64,000 nt of DNA, taken from Pleionea sediminis (GTDB taxonomy: Bacteria; Pseudomonadota; Gammaproteobacteria; Enterobacterales; Kangiellaceae). The DNA is taken from contig NZ_SUNB01000002.1 in assembly GCF_007570825.1 (NCBI RefSeq), forward strand, positions 310,001 to 374,000, read 5' to 3'. The notes beneath the pieces were generated by a model. The model saw only the letters and a program-made list of their open reading frames with translations, searched no databases and was not told the origin of the DNA. A program made the translations under genes and the position numbers. Positions 26,917 to 37,016 of this stretch are shown one piece after another. The first letter of the stretch is position 1. Every line of letters starts with the position of its first letter.

Positions 26917-28683
26917 CTAGTTCAAGCTCCAAAAAGCGGGTATCAAGATTAGGGTACACACCGCTACAAGAATACTCAGTGGCAGCCCTAATCTTAAATA
27001 ATCACTCATTCGGTATCCACCCGCACTGTAAACCATGAGGTTGGTCTGATAACCCATCGGAGAAATAAAGCTTGCGGATGCGGCGACCATGATAGCGATC
27101 GCGTAAGGAATCAAATTATATCCCATCGCCTCAACGACGCCAGAAACAAGTGAAAATGAAATTACGGCAGCCGCATTATTCGTTACCATCTCAGTAAGTA
27201 CGACGGTCATTAAGTAAACAGCTATTAATAGACCAATAGGATGATTACCTAATACCAATAGTACATTGTCGGCGATAACTTTTGCTCCACCTGAAAGCGT
27301 TAATGCTTTTCCCAACCCAAATGCCAGGCCAATTGTCAACAATACTTGTAAATCTAAACTCTGCTTTGCTCGATTAAGACTAATACATCCTGTTACCAAC
27401 ATCATTGCAGCTGAGCACATTGCTGCGACAACCACCGGCACCAAGCCGCTTACTCCCAAGGAAACTAGTGCGAACAAACTTATCCAGGCCCAAGGTCGTT
27501 TCTCGCCGTTATCTAAATTAAGATCTTCCAAACCGTTAACCAATAGAAAATCTCGAGAATACAGGAACTGCTCGACAAAACTTCTTCGAGCTAACATCAA
27601 TAACGTGTCTCCAGGACGCAAAACGATATCGCCGGTTTTCATCTTCAACCGATAACCATTTCTAACAACAGCGATAATCGCCGCATTATAGCGCTTACGA
27701 AACTGGCCTTGTTTTACCGTTTTTCCGATCAAAGGATGATGCTGACCGATTACCGCCTCAACCAATCTGGCGCGACCAGTATTTCCCGACAACTTAAAAA
27801 CTTGTTGCTCAGCCAACTTTAAGCCTTCAATTTCTAATAGCTCACTGATTGAATCAACAACTCCCGTAAACACCAAGCGATCATTTGCCACAAGTGAAAC
27901 TGATGGTCCTATCGCCGCCATCACTAAATCGCCTCGAATAATTTCAATCAAATAAAGGCCATGAAGATTTCTTAATTCAGCTTGTTCCAGAGTTTTCCCT
28001 ACTAGAGGACCATCTGCACTAACGAGCATTTCCACACAATACTCTCGCGTTTTACCTAATGAGCTTCGTGGAGAACGTCTTTCTTTTAATAATCTTTTTG
28101 AAAAAATTGCAAGGTATAGAATTCCAACAATGGTAATCGGAACTCCAATCAAAGCAATGTCGAAAAACCCGAGATTATTTTTAAATTCTGATTCTTGAAT
28201 AAACCCATATATAATTAAATTTGTGCTTGTGCCCACTAAAGTACATGTTCCGCCTAGAATGGCTGCGTAACTGATGGGTAAAAGAAAACTGCTATTACTC
28301 CAGCCTTTCTTTTTACTCCAACTCGAAATAGAGGGTATTAAAGCAGCAACAATGGGTGTGTTATTTAACAATGAACTTAACAAAGCTACTGGCGCGGCTG
28401 TTTTTATCACACCTTGCTCTACCGTCTTAACACCCGATGTAATTTTTTGAATTAAAGGTTTAAGGGCACCACTTTCATTCATACCTGCAGCAACCACATA
28501 CAAGCAAGCAACCGTTATAAGCCCTGGATTAGAAAAACCTGACAGAGCTTGCTCAACTGGAATAACCTGAAATAACAGAAGGGATAATAATCCACCGCCA
28601 AAAATTAATTCTGGCTCTTTTCGCGTAAATAGCAGCGCCAAGAAACACGCGAATACAACCGACAAAACCAGATAAGGTTGCAT
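26917..28683 (-). CDS. SLC13 (DASS) family permease with two TrkA-C domains
   Basis: 588 residues: hydrophobic N-terminal half with DASS-type LLNNTPIVAALIP and GGTCTLVGTSTNLI, two cytoplasmic TrkA-C domains (~205-370; GRARLVEAVIGQHHPLIGKT), then a hydrophobic C-terminal half with TNNAAAVISFS and SPMGYQTNLMVYSAGGY. The linkage to cysC, cysN and cysD makes sulfate the likely substrate. Six bases separate it from cysC, so they are cotranscribed. Confidence 0.88.
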   Translation of the reverse strand: MQPYLVLSVVFACFLALLFTRKEPELIFGGGLLSLLLFQVIPVEQALSGFSNPGLITVACLYVVAAGMNESGALKPLIQKITSGVKTVEQGVIKTAAPVALLSSLLNNTPIVAALIPSISSWSKKKGWSNSSFLLPISYAAILGGTCTLVGTSTNLIIYGFIQESEFKNNLGFFDIALIGVPITIVGILYLAIFSKRLLKERRSPRSSLGKTREYCVEMLVSADGPLVGKTLEQAELRNLHGLYLIEIIRGDLVMAAIGPSVSLVANDRLVFTGVVDSISELLEIEGLKLAEQQVFKLSGNTGRARLVEAVIGQHHPLIGKTVKQGQFRKRYNAAIIAVVRNGYRLKMKTGDIVLRPGDTLLMLARRSFVEQFLYSRDFLLVNGLEDLNLDNGEKRPWAWISLFALVSLGVSGLVPVVVAAMCSAAMMLVTGCISLNRAKQSLDLQVLLTIGLAFGLGKALTLSGGAKVIADNVLLVLGNHPIGLLIAVYLMTVVLTEMVTNNAAAVISFSLVSGVVEAMGYNLIPYAIAIMVAASASFISPMGYQTNLMVYSAGGYRMSDYLRLGLPLSILVAVCTLILIPAFWSLN

Positions 28684-28689
28684 AATTAT

Positions 28690-29292
28690 TTAGCTGTTTC
28701 TGTTAATTATTTTTTTTGTATATAAAAAATCAATCACTTGTTGAGCCGAAGCCTCTATGGATTGTTCATTTGTCTTAATGTGGATTTCTGGTTGCTCCGG
28801 TGTTTCATAAGGAGAGGAAATACCCGTGAAATGCTTTATTTCTCCTTGCCGTGCTTTTTTATACAGTCCTTTCGGATCTCTTTGTTCACAAACACCAAGT
28901 GGCGTATCAACGTATACCTCGATAAATTTGTCACCAGCAAATGCTCTTGCTTGCTCACGATCTTCTTTAAATGGAGAAATAAATGCCGTTCCTACAATCA
29001 ATCCTGAATCAATAAATAATTTCGAAACTTCTGCTATTCGTCGTATATTTTCTTTTCTCGATGCATCATCAAATCCAAGATCAGCATTGAGTCCATGACG
29101 GATATTATCACCATCCAATAAATAACTGTGGCAACCTAATTCATATAACTTGCGATCGACCGCATTCGCGATAGTTGACTTTCCAGAACCAGACAACCCG
29201 GTATACCATAATAAGCAAGCATCATGGCCTTTTTGAGAAACTCTTTCATCATGTTCAACGGCTGCATTATGCCAAACAATATTGGAGCTCAT
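28690..29292 (-). CDS. cysC: Adenylylsulfate kinase
   Basis: 200 residues; phosphorylates APS to PAPS for sulfate reduction or sulfation. The P-loop GLSGSGKST, DGDNIRHGLN and FISPFKEDR are typical of APS kinase. A longer frame opens at 29325, but the start MSSNIVWHN at 29292 has GGGAGAG in front and matches the family. A terminator separates it from cysN, so cysC may have a separate promoter or depend on read-through. Confidence 0.95.
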   Translation of the reverse strand: MSSNIVWHNAAVEHDERVSQKGHDACLLWYTGLSGSGKSTIANAVDRKLYELGCHSYLLDGDNIRHGLNADLGFDDASRKENIRRIAEVSKLFIDSGLIVGTAFISPFKEDREQARAFAGDKFIEVYVDTPLGVCEQRDPKGLYKKARQGEIKHFTGISSPYETPEQPEIHIKTNEQSIEASAQQVIDFLYTKKIINRNS

Positions 29293-29327
29293 TACACTCT
29301 CCCATGTCCCATATTTTATCTTCAACC

Positions 29328-29356
29328 AACAAAAAAGCCCCTTGCCAGGGGCTCTT
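29328..29356 (-). terminator. Terminator between cysN and cysC
   Basis: Minus-strand stem AGCCCCT-GGCA-AGGGGCT followed by TTTTTT. Confidence 0.88.
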
Positions 29357-29375
29357 AATTTTTCTTAATATAAAG

Positions 29376-30788
29376 TTAACTCAATTTTGTATTCAGTTCA
29401 GGAAAATGCTTTCTCAACAGCTCAATAAGATCTTTTTCAAAAGGACTCAAAGCCACTTTTTCATGTTGATGCTCAGTCTTTCCAATTAAAGCAGACTCGA
29501 TCATTCCTGCTCCAACAGTTAAATTAGACATCCGGTCAATAATAATAAATCCACCGGTTTGCTTATTTTTCTGGTAAGCATCAAAAACAACGGGTTCCGA
29601 TAGGCTTACATCAACCGAACCAATTTCATTTAACTCTAAAAAGTTTGCGTCGTTTTCTTCCAAAGTATTAACATCGATTTGATGGCGAATTTTTTCGAAC
29701 TCACCCGTCACTTGTTTACTTGCAAGCTTAAAATAATACTCTCGACCCGGTTTCATTGGATCATCGTGCATCCAAATGATCTTTGCACGGAGACGAGGTG
29801 ACACATGGGGCAAAGCGTCCTTTTTAACGATCATATTGCCACGACTGACATCAACTTCATCATTTAAAGTCAATGTGACGGCCATCGGCGCGGAAGCTTC
29901 ATTAAGCTCACCATCATAAGTTACGATTGATTTGATGGTCGAAATCGTTCCTGAGGGTAATACACGAATTGTATCACCCACCTTAACATTACCTGCTGCA
30001 ATGGTTCCTTGAAATCCACGAAATTCGGAGTTCGGCCGACTGACAATCTGAACGGGAAAACGGAAATCGTCGTTTAGATGAGCTGATTCAATATCAGTTT
30101 TCTCAAGATACTCCATCAATGTTGAGCCACGAAACCACGAAAGATGTTCACTCGGATTAACCACGTTATCACCTTTCAATGCAGAGATAGGCACGAAACG
30201 AATGTCGGGAATATCTAATGAACCTGCTAATTCTAAATATTCATCCTGAATTTCTTTGTAACGGTCTTGTGAATAGTCCACCAAGTCCATTTTATTGACA
30301 GCGACTATAACTTGCTTTATTCCTAAAAGAGAGCAAATAAAACTGTGGCGACGTGTTTGCGTTTGAACGCCTTTGCGGGCATCGACTAAAATAATCGCCA
30401 GATCACAAGTAGAAGCTCCAGTAGCCATATTTCGAGTGTATTGCTCGTGGCCAGGCGTATCAGCAATGATGAACTTTCTTTTATCTGTCGAAAAATATCG
30501 ATAAGCGACATCAATCGTTATACCTTGCTCACGCTCAGACTGAAGACCATCGACTAAAAGAGCCAAGTCTACTTCATCCCCTTGAGTACCCACTCGTTTA
30601 CTATCTTCTGAAATGGCTGCTAACTGGTCTTCAAAAATCATTTTACTATCGTGCAACAAACGCCCAATCAATGTGCTTTTACCGTCATCCACACTTCCAC
30701 AAGTAATAAAACGTAATAACTCTTTATTTTCGTGTTGCTTCAAGTAAGCCAAGATATCTTGTTCTATTAGAGGCGATGCATGACTCAT
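29376..30788 (-). CDS. cysN: Sulfate adenylyltransferase GTPase subunit
   Basis: 470 residues, an EF-Tu-like GTPase that drives ATP sulfurylase. G1 [10 protein letters not shown]3 DTPGHEQ and G4 NKMDL are clear; domain 2/3 beta barrels fill the C-terminal half. No C-terminal CysC domain is fused; cysC is separate downstream. The start overlaps the cysD stop by one base (TGATG). Confidence 0.96.
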   Translation of the reverse strand: MSHASPLIEQDILAYLKQHENKELLRFITCGSVDDGKSTLIGRLLHDSKMIFEDQLAAISEDSKRVGTQGDEVDLALLVDGLQSEREQGITIDVAYRYFSTDKRKFIIADTPGHEQYTRNMATGASTCDLAIILVDARKGVQTQTRRHSFICSLLGIKQVIVAVNKMDLVDYSQDRYKEIQDEYLELAGSLDIPDIRFVPISALKGDNVVNPSEHLSWFRGSTLMEYLEKTDIESAHLNDDFRFPVQIVSRPNSEFRGFQGTIAAGNVKVGDTIRVLPSGTISTIKSIVTYDGELNEASAPMAVTLTLNDEVDVSRGNMIVKKDALPHVSPRLRAKIIWMHDDPMKPGREYYFKLASKQVTGEFEKIRHQIDVNTLEENDANFLELNEIGSVDVSLSEPVVFDAYQKNKQTGGFIIIDRMSNLTVGAGMIESALIGKTEHQHEKVALSPFEKDLIELLRKHFPELNTKLS

Positions 30789-31696
30789 CAGAAATACCCC
30801 TCCATTTTCTTCTTTTCCATAGAGCCAGCTGAGTCACTATCAATAACTCGCCCCTGACGCTCAGACGTTTTGGTCAACAACATTTCTTGAATAATTTCCG
30901 GTAACGTCTCTGCTTCAGACTCGACCGCTCCAGTCAATGGATAGCATCCTAACGTGCGAAAACGAACTTTTTTCATCATCGGCTCTTCACCGTCACCTAG
31001 AGGCATACGATCGTCATCAACCATTATCAAGGTGCCATCGCGTTCGACAACCGGACGCTCTTTAGCAAAATACAAACTCGGAATCGGTATTCCCTCTAAG
31101 TAGATGTATTGCCAAATATCAAGCTCGGTCCAATTAGACAATGGAAATACTCGGATGCTTTCTCCCTTATCTACCTTGCCGTTATATATATTCCATAACT
31201 CAGGACGCTGATTTTTAGGATCCCAACGGTGATTTTTATCTCGAAATGAATATACTCGCTCTTTTGCTCGAGACTTCTCTTCATCTCGACGAGCCCCACC
31301 AAAAGCAGCGTCGAACCCAAATTTATCCAATGCCTGTTTAAGAGCTTGTGTTTTCATGATATCCGTATGTTTGGCTGAGCCATGATCAAATGGATTAATA
31401 CCCATTTTCTTGCCTTCTTCATTCTGATGAACGATTAATTCGAAATCCATATCCTTAGCCATTTGGTCACGAAACTCAATCATCTCCCGAAATTTCCAGG
31501 TAGTATCAACATGCATTAAGGGGAATGGAATTTTGCCAGGATAGAAGGCTTTTTTAGCGAGATGCAATAACACCGATGAATCTTTACCTACTGAGTAAAG
31601 CATCACCGGCTTTTCAAACTCTGCTGCGACCTCTCGAAAAATGTGGATAGACTCCATTTCGAGGGCTTTTAAGTGATTGATTTTTTTTGAAATCAT
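30788..31696 (-). CDS. cysD: Sulfate adenylyltransferase subunit 2
   Basis: 302 residues with the PP-loop [11 protein letters not shown] and [13 protein letters not shown] of the CysD/PAPS-reductase family. It makes APS from ATP and sulfate with CysN. No clear ribosome site precedes the ATG, which lies in an inverted repeat (31695-31757). Confidence 0.96.
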   Translation of the reverse strand: MISKKINHLKALEMESIHIFREVAAEFEKPVMLYSVGKDSSVLLHLAKKAFYPGKIPFPLMHVDTTWKFREMIEFRDQMAKDMDFELIVHQNEEGKKMGINPFDHGSAKHTDIMKTQALKQALDKFGFDAAFGGARRDEEKSRAKERVYSFRDKNHRWDPKNQRPELWNIYNGKVDKGESIRVFPLSNWTELDIWQYIYLEGIPIPSLYFAKERPVVERDGTLIMVDDDRMPLGDGEEPMMKKVRFRTLGCYPLTGAVESEAETLPEIIQEMLLTKTSERQGRVIDSDSAGSMEKKKMEGYF

Positions 31697-31757
31697 TAGA
31701 ATACAATTCAGCTGATATTTTTGATTATCATATCAGCCAGATTTACTGAATTCTAAT
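31695..31757 (-). promoter_or_regulatory. Long imperfect hairpin at the cysD start
   Basis: Inner stem GCTGATAT / ATATCAGC (31711-31718, 31730-31737), extended by AATTCAG / CTGAATT and outer ATTAGAAT / ATTCTAAT with a small bulge. It covers the cysD start codon and any ribosome site, so it could hide the start. It could also be the end of the polysaccharide operon, though there is no U-tract. Confidence 0.4.
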
Positions 31758-31789
31758 AAAAACTTAAAATAATGAATTAACTAAGATAT

Positions 31790-33745
31790 CTAACTGAGAG
31801 TTTTAAACTGAACAACTTTTTCCTCGCCACTTTTAAGGTCTGCCTGACTTTTCCACAAAAGATCACAAACCGCGTGCTGAGGATTATATCCAGTCGGTAA
31901 TCGCAACAATAACTGTGCAATACCTTCACAATCCATGTTATTACATAAGTTATCAAGTAATTCTAGGGATTTACTCATCTCTTCCCAGCCTAGATATTCT
32001 TCGTTGGCCGTCATTATTCGACTATGCTCTGTTCCTTCAACATTTTCACCAATTAATAATTCCTCATAGAGCTTCTCGCCAGGACGAAGACCGGAATATT
32101 GAATTTCAATTTCTCCCCGAGAGTTATCAGAAGACTTAATCGAGCGTCCCATTAAGTGGATCATACGTTCTGCAAGAGTCGCTATTTTAACAGGCTCTCC
32201 CATATCAAGAACAAAGACATCACCACCTCTTCCCATCGCTCCGGCTTGAATAACCAATTGAGCAGCTTCGGGAATCGTCATAAAATAACGAATAATATCA
32301 GGGTGAGTTACTGTAACAGGACCACCAGACTTTATTTGCTCTCGAAATAAAGGCACTACAGACCCAGAAGAACCTAGTACATTTCCAAATCGAACCATAG
32401 TAAAAATAGTTGAATTACTTTTTTCGCTCATGCCTTGGAGAACTAATTCAGCAAGTCGCTTACTGGCTCCCATAATATTTGTTGGTCGAACAGCTTTGTC
32501 GGTGGAAATCAAAACAAACTTTTCAACGCCCGCGTTTAGAGCGGCTTCAGCAGCATGAAAAGTACCGAATACATTGTTACGAATGCCCTCAACGATATTA
32601 TGTTCCACTATTGGAACATGCTTGTAAGCAGCGGCATGATAAACAGTTTGAACTCCGAATGACTCCATGCATTTTGCCATCCGATTTTTATGCTGAACTG
32701 AACCCAACAAAGCAAACAGCTCTATGTCCAGCTGTCTTTTCTTAATAATTTTTCTAAGCTCACGCTCAATCGCATATAATCCATACTCTGATAACTCATA
32801 TAACAAAAGAGTTTTTGGTTTAAGCTGTATTATTTGGCGGCATAATTCCGAGCCGATAGAACCGCCCGCCCCTGTCACCATCACAACTTTTTCTGTAATA
32901 CACATTTCCAAAAGTGAATCATCTGGAGCGACAGAATCTCTTCCAAGAAGGTCTTCAATATCTAATTCTTTTAACTCTTCAATATTAACTTTTCCACTGA
33001 CAATATCCTCCATGCCAGCAATAGTTTTTACTCTCAATGGAAAAGGCTCTAGCTTTCTGAGTATCTCATTTCTTCTTGAGCGAGTTACAGAAGGTAAAGC
33101 CAAAAATACATGGGTTAATTGATACTTCTCTATGATAGCTTCTATTTCTCGAGGCGTGTTCACTTTCAAACCATCTATCTCAGCGCCTAAAAGCGATATA
33201 TCATCATCAAAAAATACTGCTGGCTTATACTTATCACCATGGGCCAATGCAGAAGCTAGTTGACGACCAGCCGCTCCTGCGCCATATATCGCAACTGAAG
33301 ATACATCTTTATTCATTTGCTGAACATAAGCTTTGAATGCTAAACGAGAACCACCAATAAACACTGTAAGGAATGACCAATAAAACAACGCTTGAGTTAA
33401 CGCAAATTTGCCATTGAATAGTAAGTAAAAACTGCTAAAAATAGCTGCACTGATAGAAACACCGATAAGCAAAACAGAGATTGTTGTAGTCCCAATATAC
33501 CTAAGGATAGCTCGATAAAACCCAAGCTTAACAAAAATAATTATTGAAATTGATGCTGTCAGTAAACTAATTGCAATATCATTTGGTGTCCAAACAAACC
33601 CATCGCTTGCTTCTACCCATGCCGCAAGTGCAATGCAAAATGGTATACACATGAGATCAAATAGGACGGTCATAGCCCGCTTAACGGGCCTAGGAGAGTT
33701 TATAAACCAATGGATAGCGGTATTCATTTTTATCATATTTATCAT
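31790..33745 (-). CDS. WbpM/PglF/CapD-type nucleotide-sugar 4,6-dehydratase
   Basis: 651 residues with a membrane N-terminus (several TM segments, ~1-130), a first Rossmann fold (VAIYGAGAAGRQLA, ~150-280) and a catalytic SDR domain (~290-600; VTGAGGSIGSELCRQI, STDKAVRPTNIMGASK). The family dehydrates UDP-GlcNAc to the 4-keto-6-deoxy sugar at the membrane, the first step to bacillosamine, QuiNAc or FucNAc. It is last in the polysaccharide locus, close to the initiating transferase. The start at 33745 has GGA at proper spacing; two other ATGs follow within seven codons. Confidence 0.9.
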   Translation of the reverse strand: MINMIKMNTAIHWFINSPRPVKRAMTVLFDLMCIPFCIALAAWVEASDGFVWTPNDIAISLLTASISIIIFVKLGFYRAILRYIGTTTISVLLIGVSISAAIFSSFYLLFNGKFALTQALFYWSFLTVFIGGSRLAFKAYVQQMNKDVSSVAIYGAGAAGRQLASALAHGDKYKPAVFFDDDISLLGAEIDGLKVNTPREIEAIIEKYQLTHVFLALPSVTRSRRNEILRKLEPFPLRVKTIAGMEDIVSGKVNIEELKELDIEDLLGRDSVAPDDSLLEMCITEKVVMVTGAGGSIGSELCRQIIQLKPKTLLLYELSEYGLYAIERELRKIIKKRQLDIELFALLGSVQHKNRMAKCMESFGVQTVYHAAAYKHVPIVEHNIVEGIRNNVFGTFHAAEAALNAGVEKFVLISTDKAVRPTNIMGASKRLAELVLQGMSEKSNSTIFTMVRFGNVLGSSGSVVPLFREQIKSGGPVTVTHPDIIRYFMTIPEAAQLVIQAGAMGRGGDVFVLDMGEPVKIATLAERMIHLMGRSIKSSDNSRGEIEIQYSGLRPGEKLYEELLIGENVEGTEHSRIMTANEEYLGWEEMSKSLELLDNLCNNMDCEGIAQLLLRLPTGYNPQHAVCDLLWKSQADLKSGEEKVVQFKTLS

Positions 33746-33959
33746 TTTCTAATCCGTGTACGCTCGGGTAACAGTAGACTCTAAATTCCTTTTATTCAAT
33801 AACTTAAGCAAAATATCCCCCGTTAGTACCTAGGATATGATTATTTAATTATAGCACTAGCTAGCTTTTTGGCGCTAACTTCATTTTTTAGTTCTAAATT
33901 TCGCAGTTCTGGTTTTACAAAATATAAGTTTAACTAATTAAATAAAAAACTCGAGTTAT
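33746..33959. other. Gap inside the polysaccharide operon
   Basis: 214 AT-rich bases between the formyltransferase and the WbpM-type gene. It contains only weak palindromes (CTAGCTAG) and no U-tract terminator, so read-through to the last gene is likely; an internal promoter is also possible. Confidence 0.35.
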
Positions 33960-34787
33960 CTACATACTAACTAAATCATATTCCTCAACTATCAAAGTAC
34001 CGTCGTAGAATTTAAGACTCATATTGTTTTTTCCCTCGTCTACAGATGCTTTCCAAATAATTACTTTTTGACCTTGATCATTAAAATAGTAAGCCCCTGG
34101 GTAAGGGTGGGTAACCGCTCTGATCAATCTTTCAGCTTCAAAAACACTTCCTTCTAAATTGATTTCTCCATCCTCCGGTTTTCGACCTGGCCATTCAGTT
34201 GCAAGTTCATGAACTTGTGGTTTTAATACAATATTCTCATTTCTAAGTTTATGAAACACTTCTTTTATCAGACGCACATGCGCAATATTTACTTGATCAT
34301 ACAATTTCGCAGCATCAGTAGAACCGTCAAGAGGAATTTCTACCTGAGCAACTATATCTCCCGTATCTACACCTTCGTTCAATTTAAATAAAGTCACGCC
34401 TGTTTTATCTAAACCTTTTAAGATTGCCCAAGGAATAGCAGCTCTACCTCTTCCTTCAGGCAATAAAGTCGGATGGATACCTAACACTCCTTTCTTTGGT
34501 GCTGACAATAGTTCATTACTAGCAATTTGAGACCAGCCAATAATGAAAAGCCAGTCAAGATCGTACTCTTTTATAATGTCTATACATACTTCATTGTTTA
34601 TGTGTGAGCTCTTAACTAATGGAATATTATTGGTACTACAAAACTCGTCAAGATAAATACGGCCAGACTTATTTCTCGCCTGTCCGTCCTCCAAGGTAAT
34701 CGCTAAATCAAGTTTACCATCAACTTCATAGATAGCTTCCATACAAGACAAACCTAGTTGTACGCACGTAACAAACCCAAATTTCAT
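33960..34787 (-). CDS. Formyltransferase (methionyl-tRNA formyltransferase-like)
   Basis: 275 residues with the formyltransferase catalytic set: GIHPTLLPEGRGRAAIPW (His) and NEGVDTGDIV (Asp). It uses N10-formyl-tetrahydrofolate to formylate a sugar amine in the family members that sit in glycan loci. A PIG-L deacetylase and the initiating transferase lie immediately upstream, so the target may be the amine produced there. About 214 bases without a gene follow. Confidence 0.8.
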   Translation of the reverse strand: MKFGFVTCVQLGLSCMEAIYEVDGKLDLAITLEDGQARNKSGRIYLDEFCSTNNIPLVKSSHINNEVCIDIIKEYDLDWLFIIGWSQIASNELLSAPKKGVLGIHPTLLPEGRGRAAIPWAILKGLDKTGVTLFKLNEGVDTGDIVAQVEIPLDGSTDAAKLYDQVNIAHVRLIKEVFHKLRNENIVLKPQVHELATEWPGRKPEDGEINLEGSVFEAERLIRAVTHPYPGAYYFNDQGQKVIIWKASVDEGKNNMSLKFYDGTLIVEEYDLVSM

Positions 34788-34796
34788 CGACGTTCC

Positions 34797-35363
34797 TCAA
34801 TAAATAGGAGGTGGTTTTAGCAGATATAAAAATGTATTCAAAATTATTTTGATATCGCCCAAGAAAGTAATTTTATTTGCATATTCACCATCTAACTTTG
34901 CCTTTTCACTAACAGACATTCCATCAAAAGAGTTGATTTGTGCTAGGCCTGTCAATCCAGGTTTACAGCTCAATGCACCGTTACTCGCTCTTAGCTCTAT
35001 TAGCTCTTTTTGTAAAGGAATCGGGGGTCTTGGGCCAACAAAGCTCATTTCACCTTTCAGCACATTAAAGAGTTGCGGTAACTCATCTAAATTTGTTCTA
35101 CGAATTAGCTTTCCTATCCAAGTGAGTGATATTTCACCGAGTTCATCGGATGCTTTATCTCCTGTATTCACGGGCATACTACGAAACTTATAAAATTGAA
35201 ACTTTTTAGCTTCCACTCCGACTCTTACCTGCTTAAAGATAACGGGGCCAGGGTCGAAGAGCTTAATTAATAAAGAAATTAAAAGCATTAATGGGCTGAG
35301 TAAAACTACTGAGGAAATGACAATAAATAAGTCAAAAAGACGTTTCCCAAAAGCTCGATACAT
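34797..35363 (-). CDS. Initiating sugar-phosphate transferase (PglC/WcaJ family)
   Basis: 188 residues, the short PglC-like form: one N-terminal membrane helix (~10-32), then KFRSMPVNTGD, IRRTNLDELPQLFNVLKGEMS, VGPRPP and KPGLTGLAQI. It moves a sugar phosphate from UDP-sugar to undecaprenyl phosphate, starting the repeat unit. Overlaps the deacetylase by one base. Confidence 0.93.
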   Translation of the reverse strand: MYRAFGKRLFDLFIVISSVVLLSPLMLLISLLIKLFDPGPVIFKQVRVGVEAKKFQFYKFRSMPVNTGDKASDELGEISLTWIGKLIRRTNLDELPQLFNVLKGEMSFVGPRPPIPLQKELIELRASNGALSCKPGLTGLAQINSFDGMSVSEKAKLDGEYANKITFLGDIKIILNTFLYLLKPPPIY

Positions 35364-36052
35364 TACACCAGCTCTCTCTGAAAAATCGTTTGAAATGCTT
35401 CCGCATAATTTTGCCCATTTTGCGCGCCTCGATACGCGGCCAAGCCTTTAATTGCTTCGACACTTCTTGGATGAGGATATTCACGCATCACGTTTCTATA
35501 TTTGGACAATGCTTGTAGCTTAACATCTAACTCATTTTCGATTTCAACGAATAGATTTGGTCGAAAACCTTCCATGTTTTTCTCATATGCCCAGTCAGTA
35601 GCGGATTGAATTTCCATAAAATGTAGTGACTTTAGCGGAGGAACGTCATCTCTCCTTTGATAGAGCCTACTTGCAGCTAAACAAGCGCGAGAGATCTGGT
35701 GATGATCATCATTTAAGTCTGAAGGATGATGGGTAAATATTCGAGTTGGTTTGAATTGAAGAATTTGCTTTTCAATAAATTGAACTAACTCTATATGGTC
35801 AACCGTATTCAACCGAATATTTGGAAAACTACCCAATACAGGCTCTGAAAAGCCTAATACTTCGTTTGCTTTGAGACAATCTAAATATAGTTCTTCGTCA
35901 GTAGGCCTCAAATGCCTAGCATCAACATTCCCACATAATATAATTGACTGTACTATTTCACCTTGTTTTACTAACTTATGGCCTGAAGCACCAAAGCCCA
36001 AAATCTCGTCATCAGGATGTGCTACGACTATCAAATTTAATTCTGGATTCAA
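35363..36052 (-). CDS. PIG-L family deacetylase
   Basis: 229 residues when begun at TTG 36052, where AGGAAAG stands six bases upstream and the sequence starts NPELNLIVVAHPDDE; the PDDE block is the metal-binding motif of PIG-L/LmbE enzymes. The later HPSDLNDDHHQ block completes it. An ATG at 36136 would overlap the epimerase by 73 bases and lacks a ribosome site. It probably removes an N-acetyl group from a sugar in this glycan pathway. Confidence 0.85.
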   Translation of the reverse strand: MNPELNLIVVAHPDDEILGFGASGHKLVKQGEIVQSIILCGNVDARHLRPTDEELYLDCLKANEVLGFSEPVLGSFPNIRLNTVDHIELVQFIEKQILQFKPTRIFTHHPSDLNDDHHQISRACLAASRLYQRRDDVPPLKSLHFMEIQSATDWAYEKNMEGFRPNLFVEIENELDVKLQALSKYRNVMREYPHPRSVEAIKGLAAYRGAQNGQNYAEAFQTIFQRELV

Positions 36053-36063
36053 CTTATACTTTC

Positions 36064-37011
36064 CTATTTGTTGTTTTTGAGAAAATCTGTAGCAGTACTT
36101 TTCAGAGTGCTTGCCATAGAAACCTCGGGTTTCCAATTTAACAGTTCTTTTGTCTTTGAAATATCAATTTCTAAAGATGAGCAAAGTTTAATGTATAAAT
36201 CCTGTCTTCCAATCATATTAAAACAAATTTTTAAAAAATTCTGCGAGATCGGAATTAAATTCGTATTTACTTCTAAATATTGACACAAAAGCTGAAGCAA
36301 ACGCGTAGTTGACACATCATCATCATCAGAAACCATAAATATTTCATTTGCAGCTGCTGGATGTTTGATACAATGAATAATTAACGAAACCAAGTTATCA
36401 ATAGATACGAGGCTACGAGAATTATTTATCGCCCCTAAAGGCAATGGAATCCCTTTAACTAACCACTTCATCATAGATTGAAAGTTAGCTTTAACACCTG
36501 GACCATAAATTAACGGCGGACGAATAATCACAACTTCCAAACCCGATTCTGAAGCAATACGCATCAAACCTTGCTCTGCTTCATATTTAGAGATGCCATA
36601 TGGGTCACTAGGTGCAGGAGGTGTGGAGGCTGTAAAAGCCTGACCCGCCTCAGTTTTTTCTCCGTTAACTTTTATTGAACTAATATAGATAAACCTTTTC
36701 ACACCCGCTTTAGATGCTTGCTGAGCCAAGTTCAAAGTACCGCAAGTGTTTACTTTTCTAAATTCATATAGAGGGTCAAGAGCTACTTCGTTTAAAATAT
36801 GGGCCCTTGCAGCGACATGAATTATGCACTCAACTTTAGATAATCTATCAGCGTATTCGGTTTTAGAGTCAATACCACTAACGATTGCTTTATCAAATAA
36901 ACTTTTAAAACCTGCATTTCGGCAAAATGAAACTCCATCATATCCCGCTTCTACTAGCTTTTGAGCGAGAAATGAGCCTACGAAACCACTTTCTCCAGTT
37001 AAAGCAATCAC
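36064..37011 (-). CDS. NAD-dependent nucleotide-sugar epimerase/dehydratase
   Basis: 315 residues of the extended SDR family: GESGFVGSFLAQKL (dinucleotide fold; normally GxxGxxG), HVAARAH, YISSIKVNGE and the catalytic YGISKYEAE. It resembles WbpV/Gne-type epimerases or reductases that finish 6-deoxy-4-keto-HexNAc. It probably acts after the WbpM-type dehydratase. GT4 gene precedes it. Confidence 0.85.
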   Translation of the reverse strand: MIALTGESGFVGSFLAQKLVEAGYDGVSFCRNAGFKSLFDKAIVSGIDSKTEYADRLSKVECIIHVAARAHILNEVALDPLYEFRKVNTCGTLNLAQQASKAGVKRFIYISSIKVNGEKTEAGQAFTASTPPAPSDPYGISKYEAEQGLMRIASESGLEVVIIRPPLIYGPGVKANFQSMMKWLVKGIPLPLGAINNSRSLVSIDNLVSLIIHCIKHPAAANEIFMVSDDDDVSTTRLLQLLCQYLEVNTNLIPISQNFLKICFNMIGRQDLYIKLCSSLEIDISKTKELLNWKPEVSMASTLKSTATDFLKNNK

Positions 37012-37016
37012 AATAT

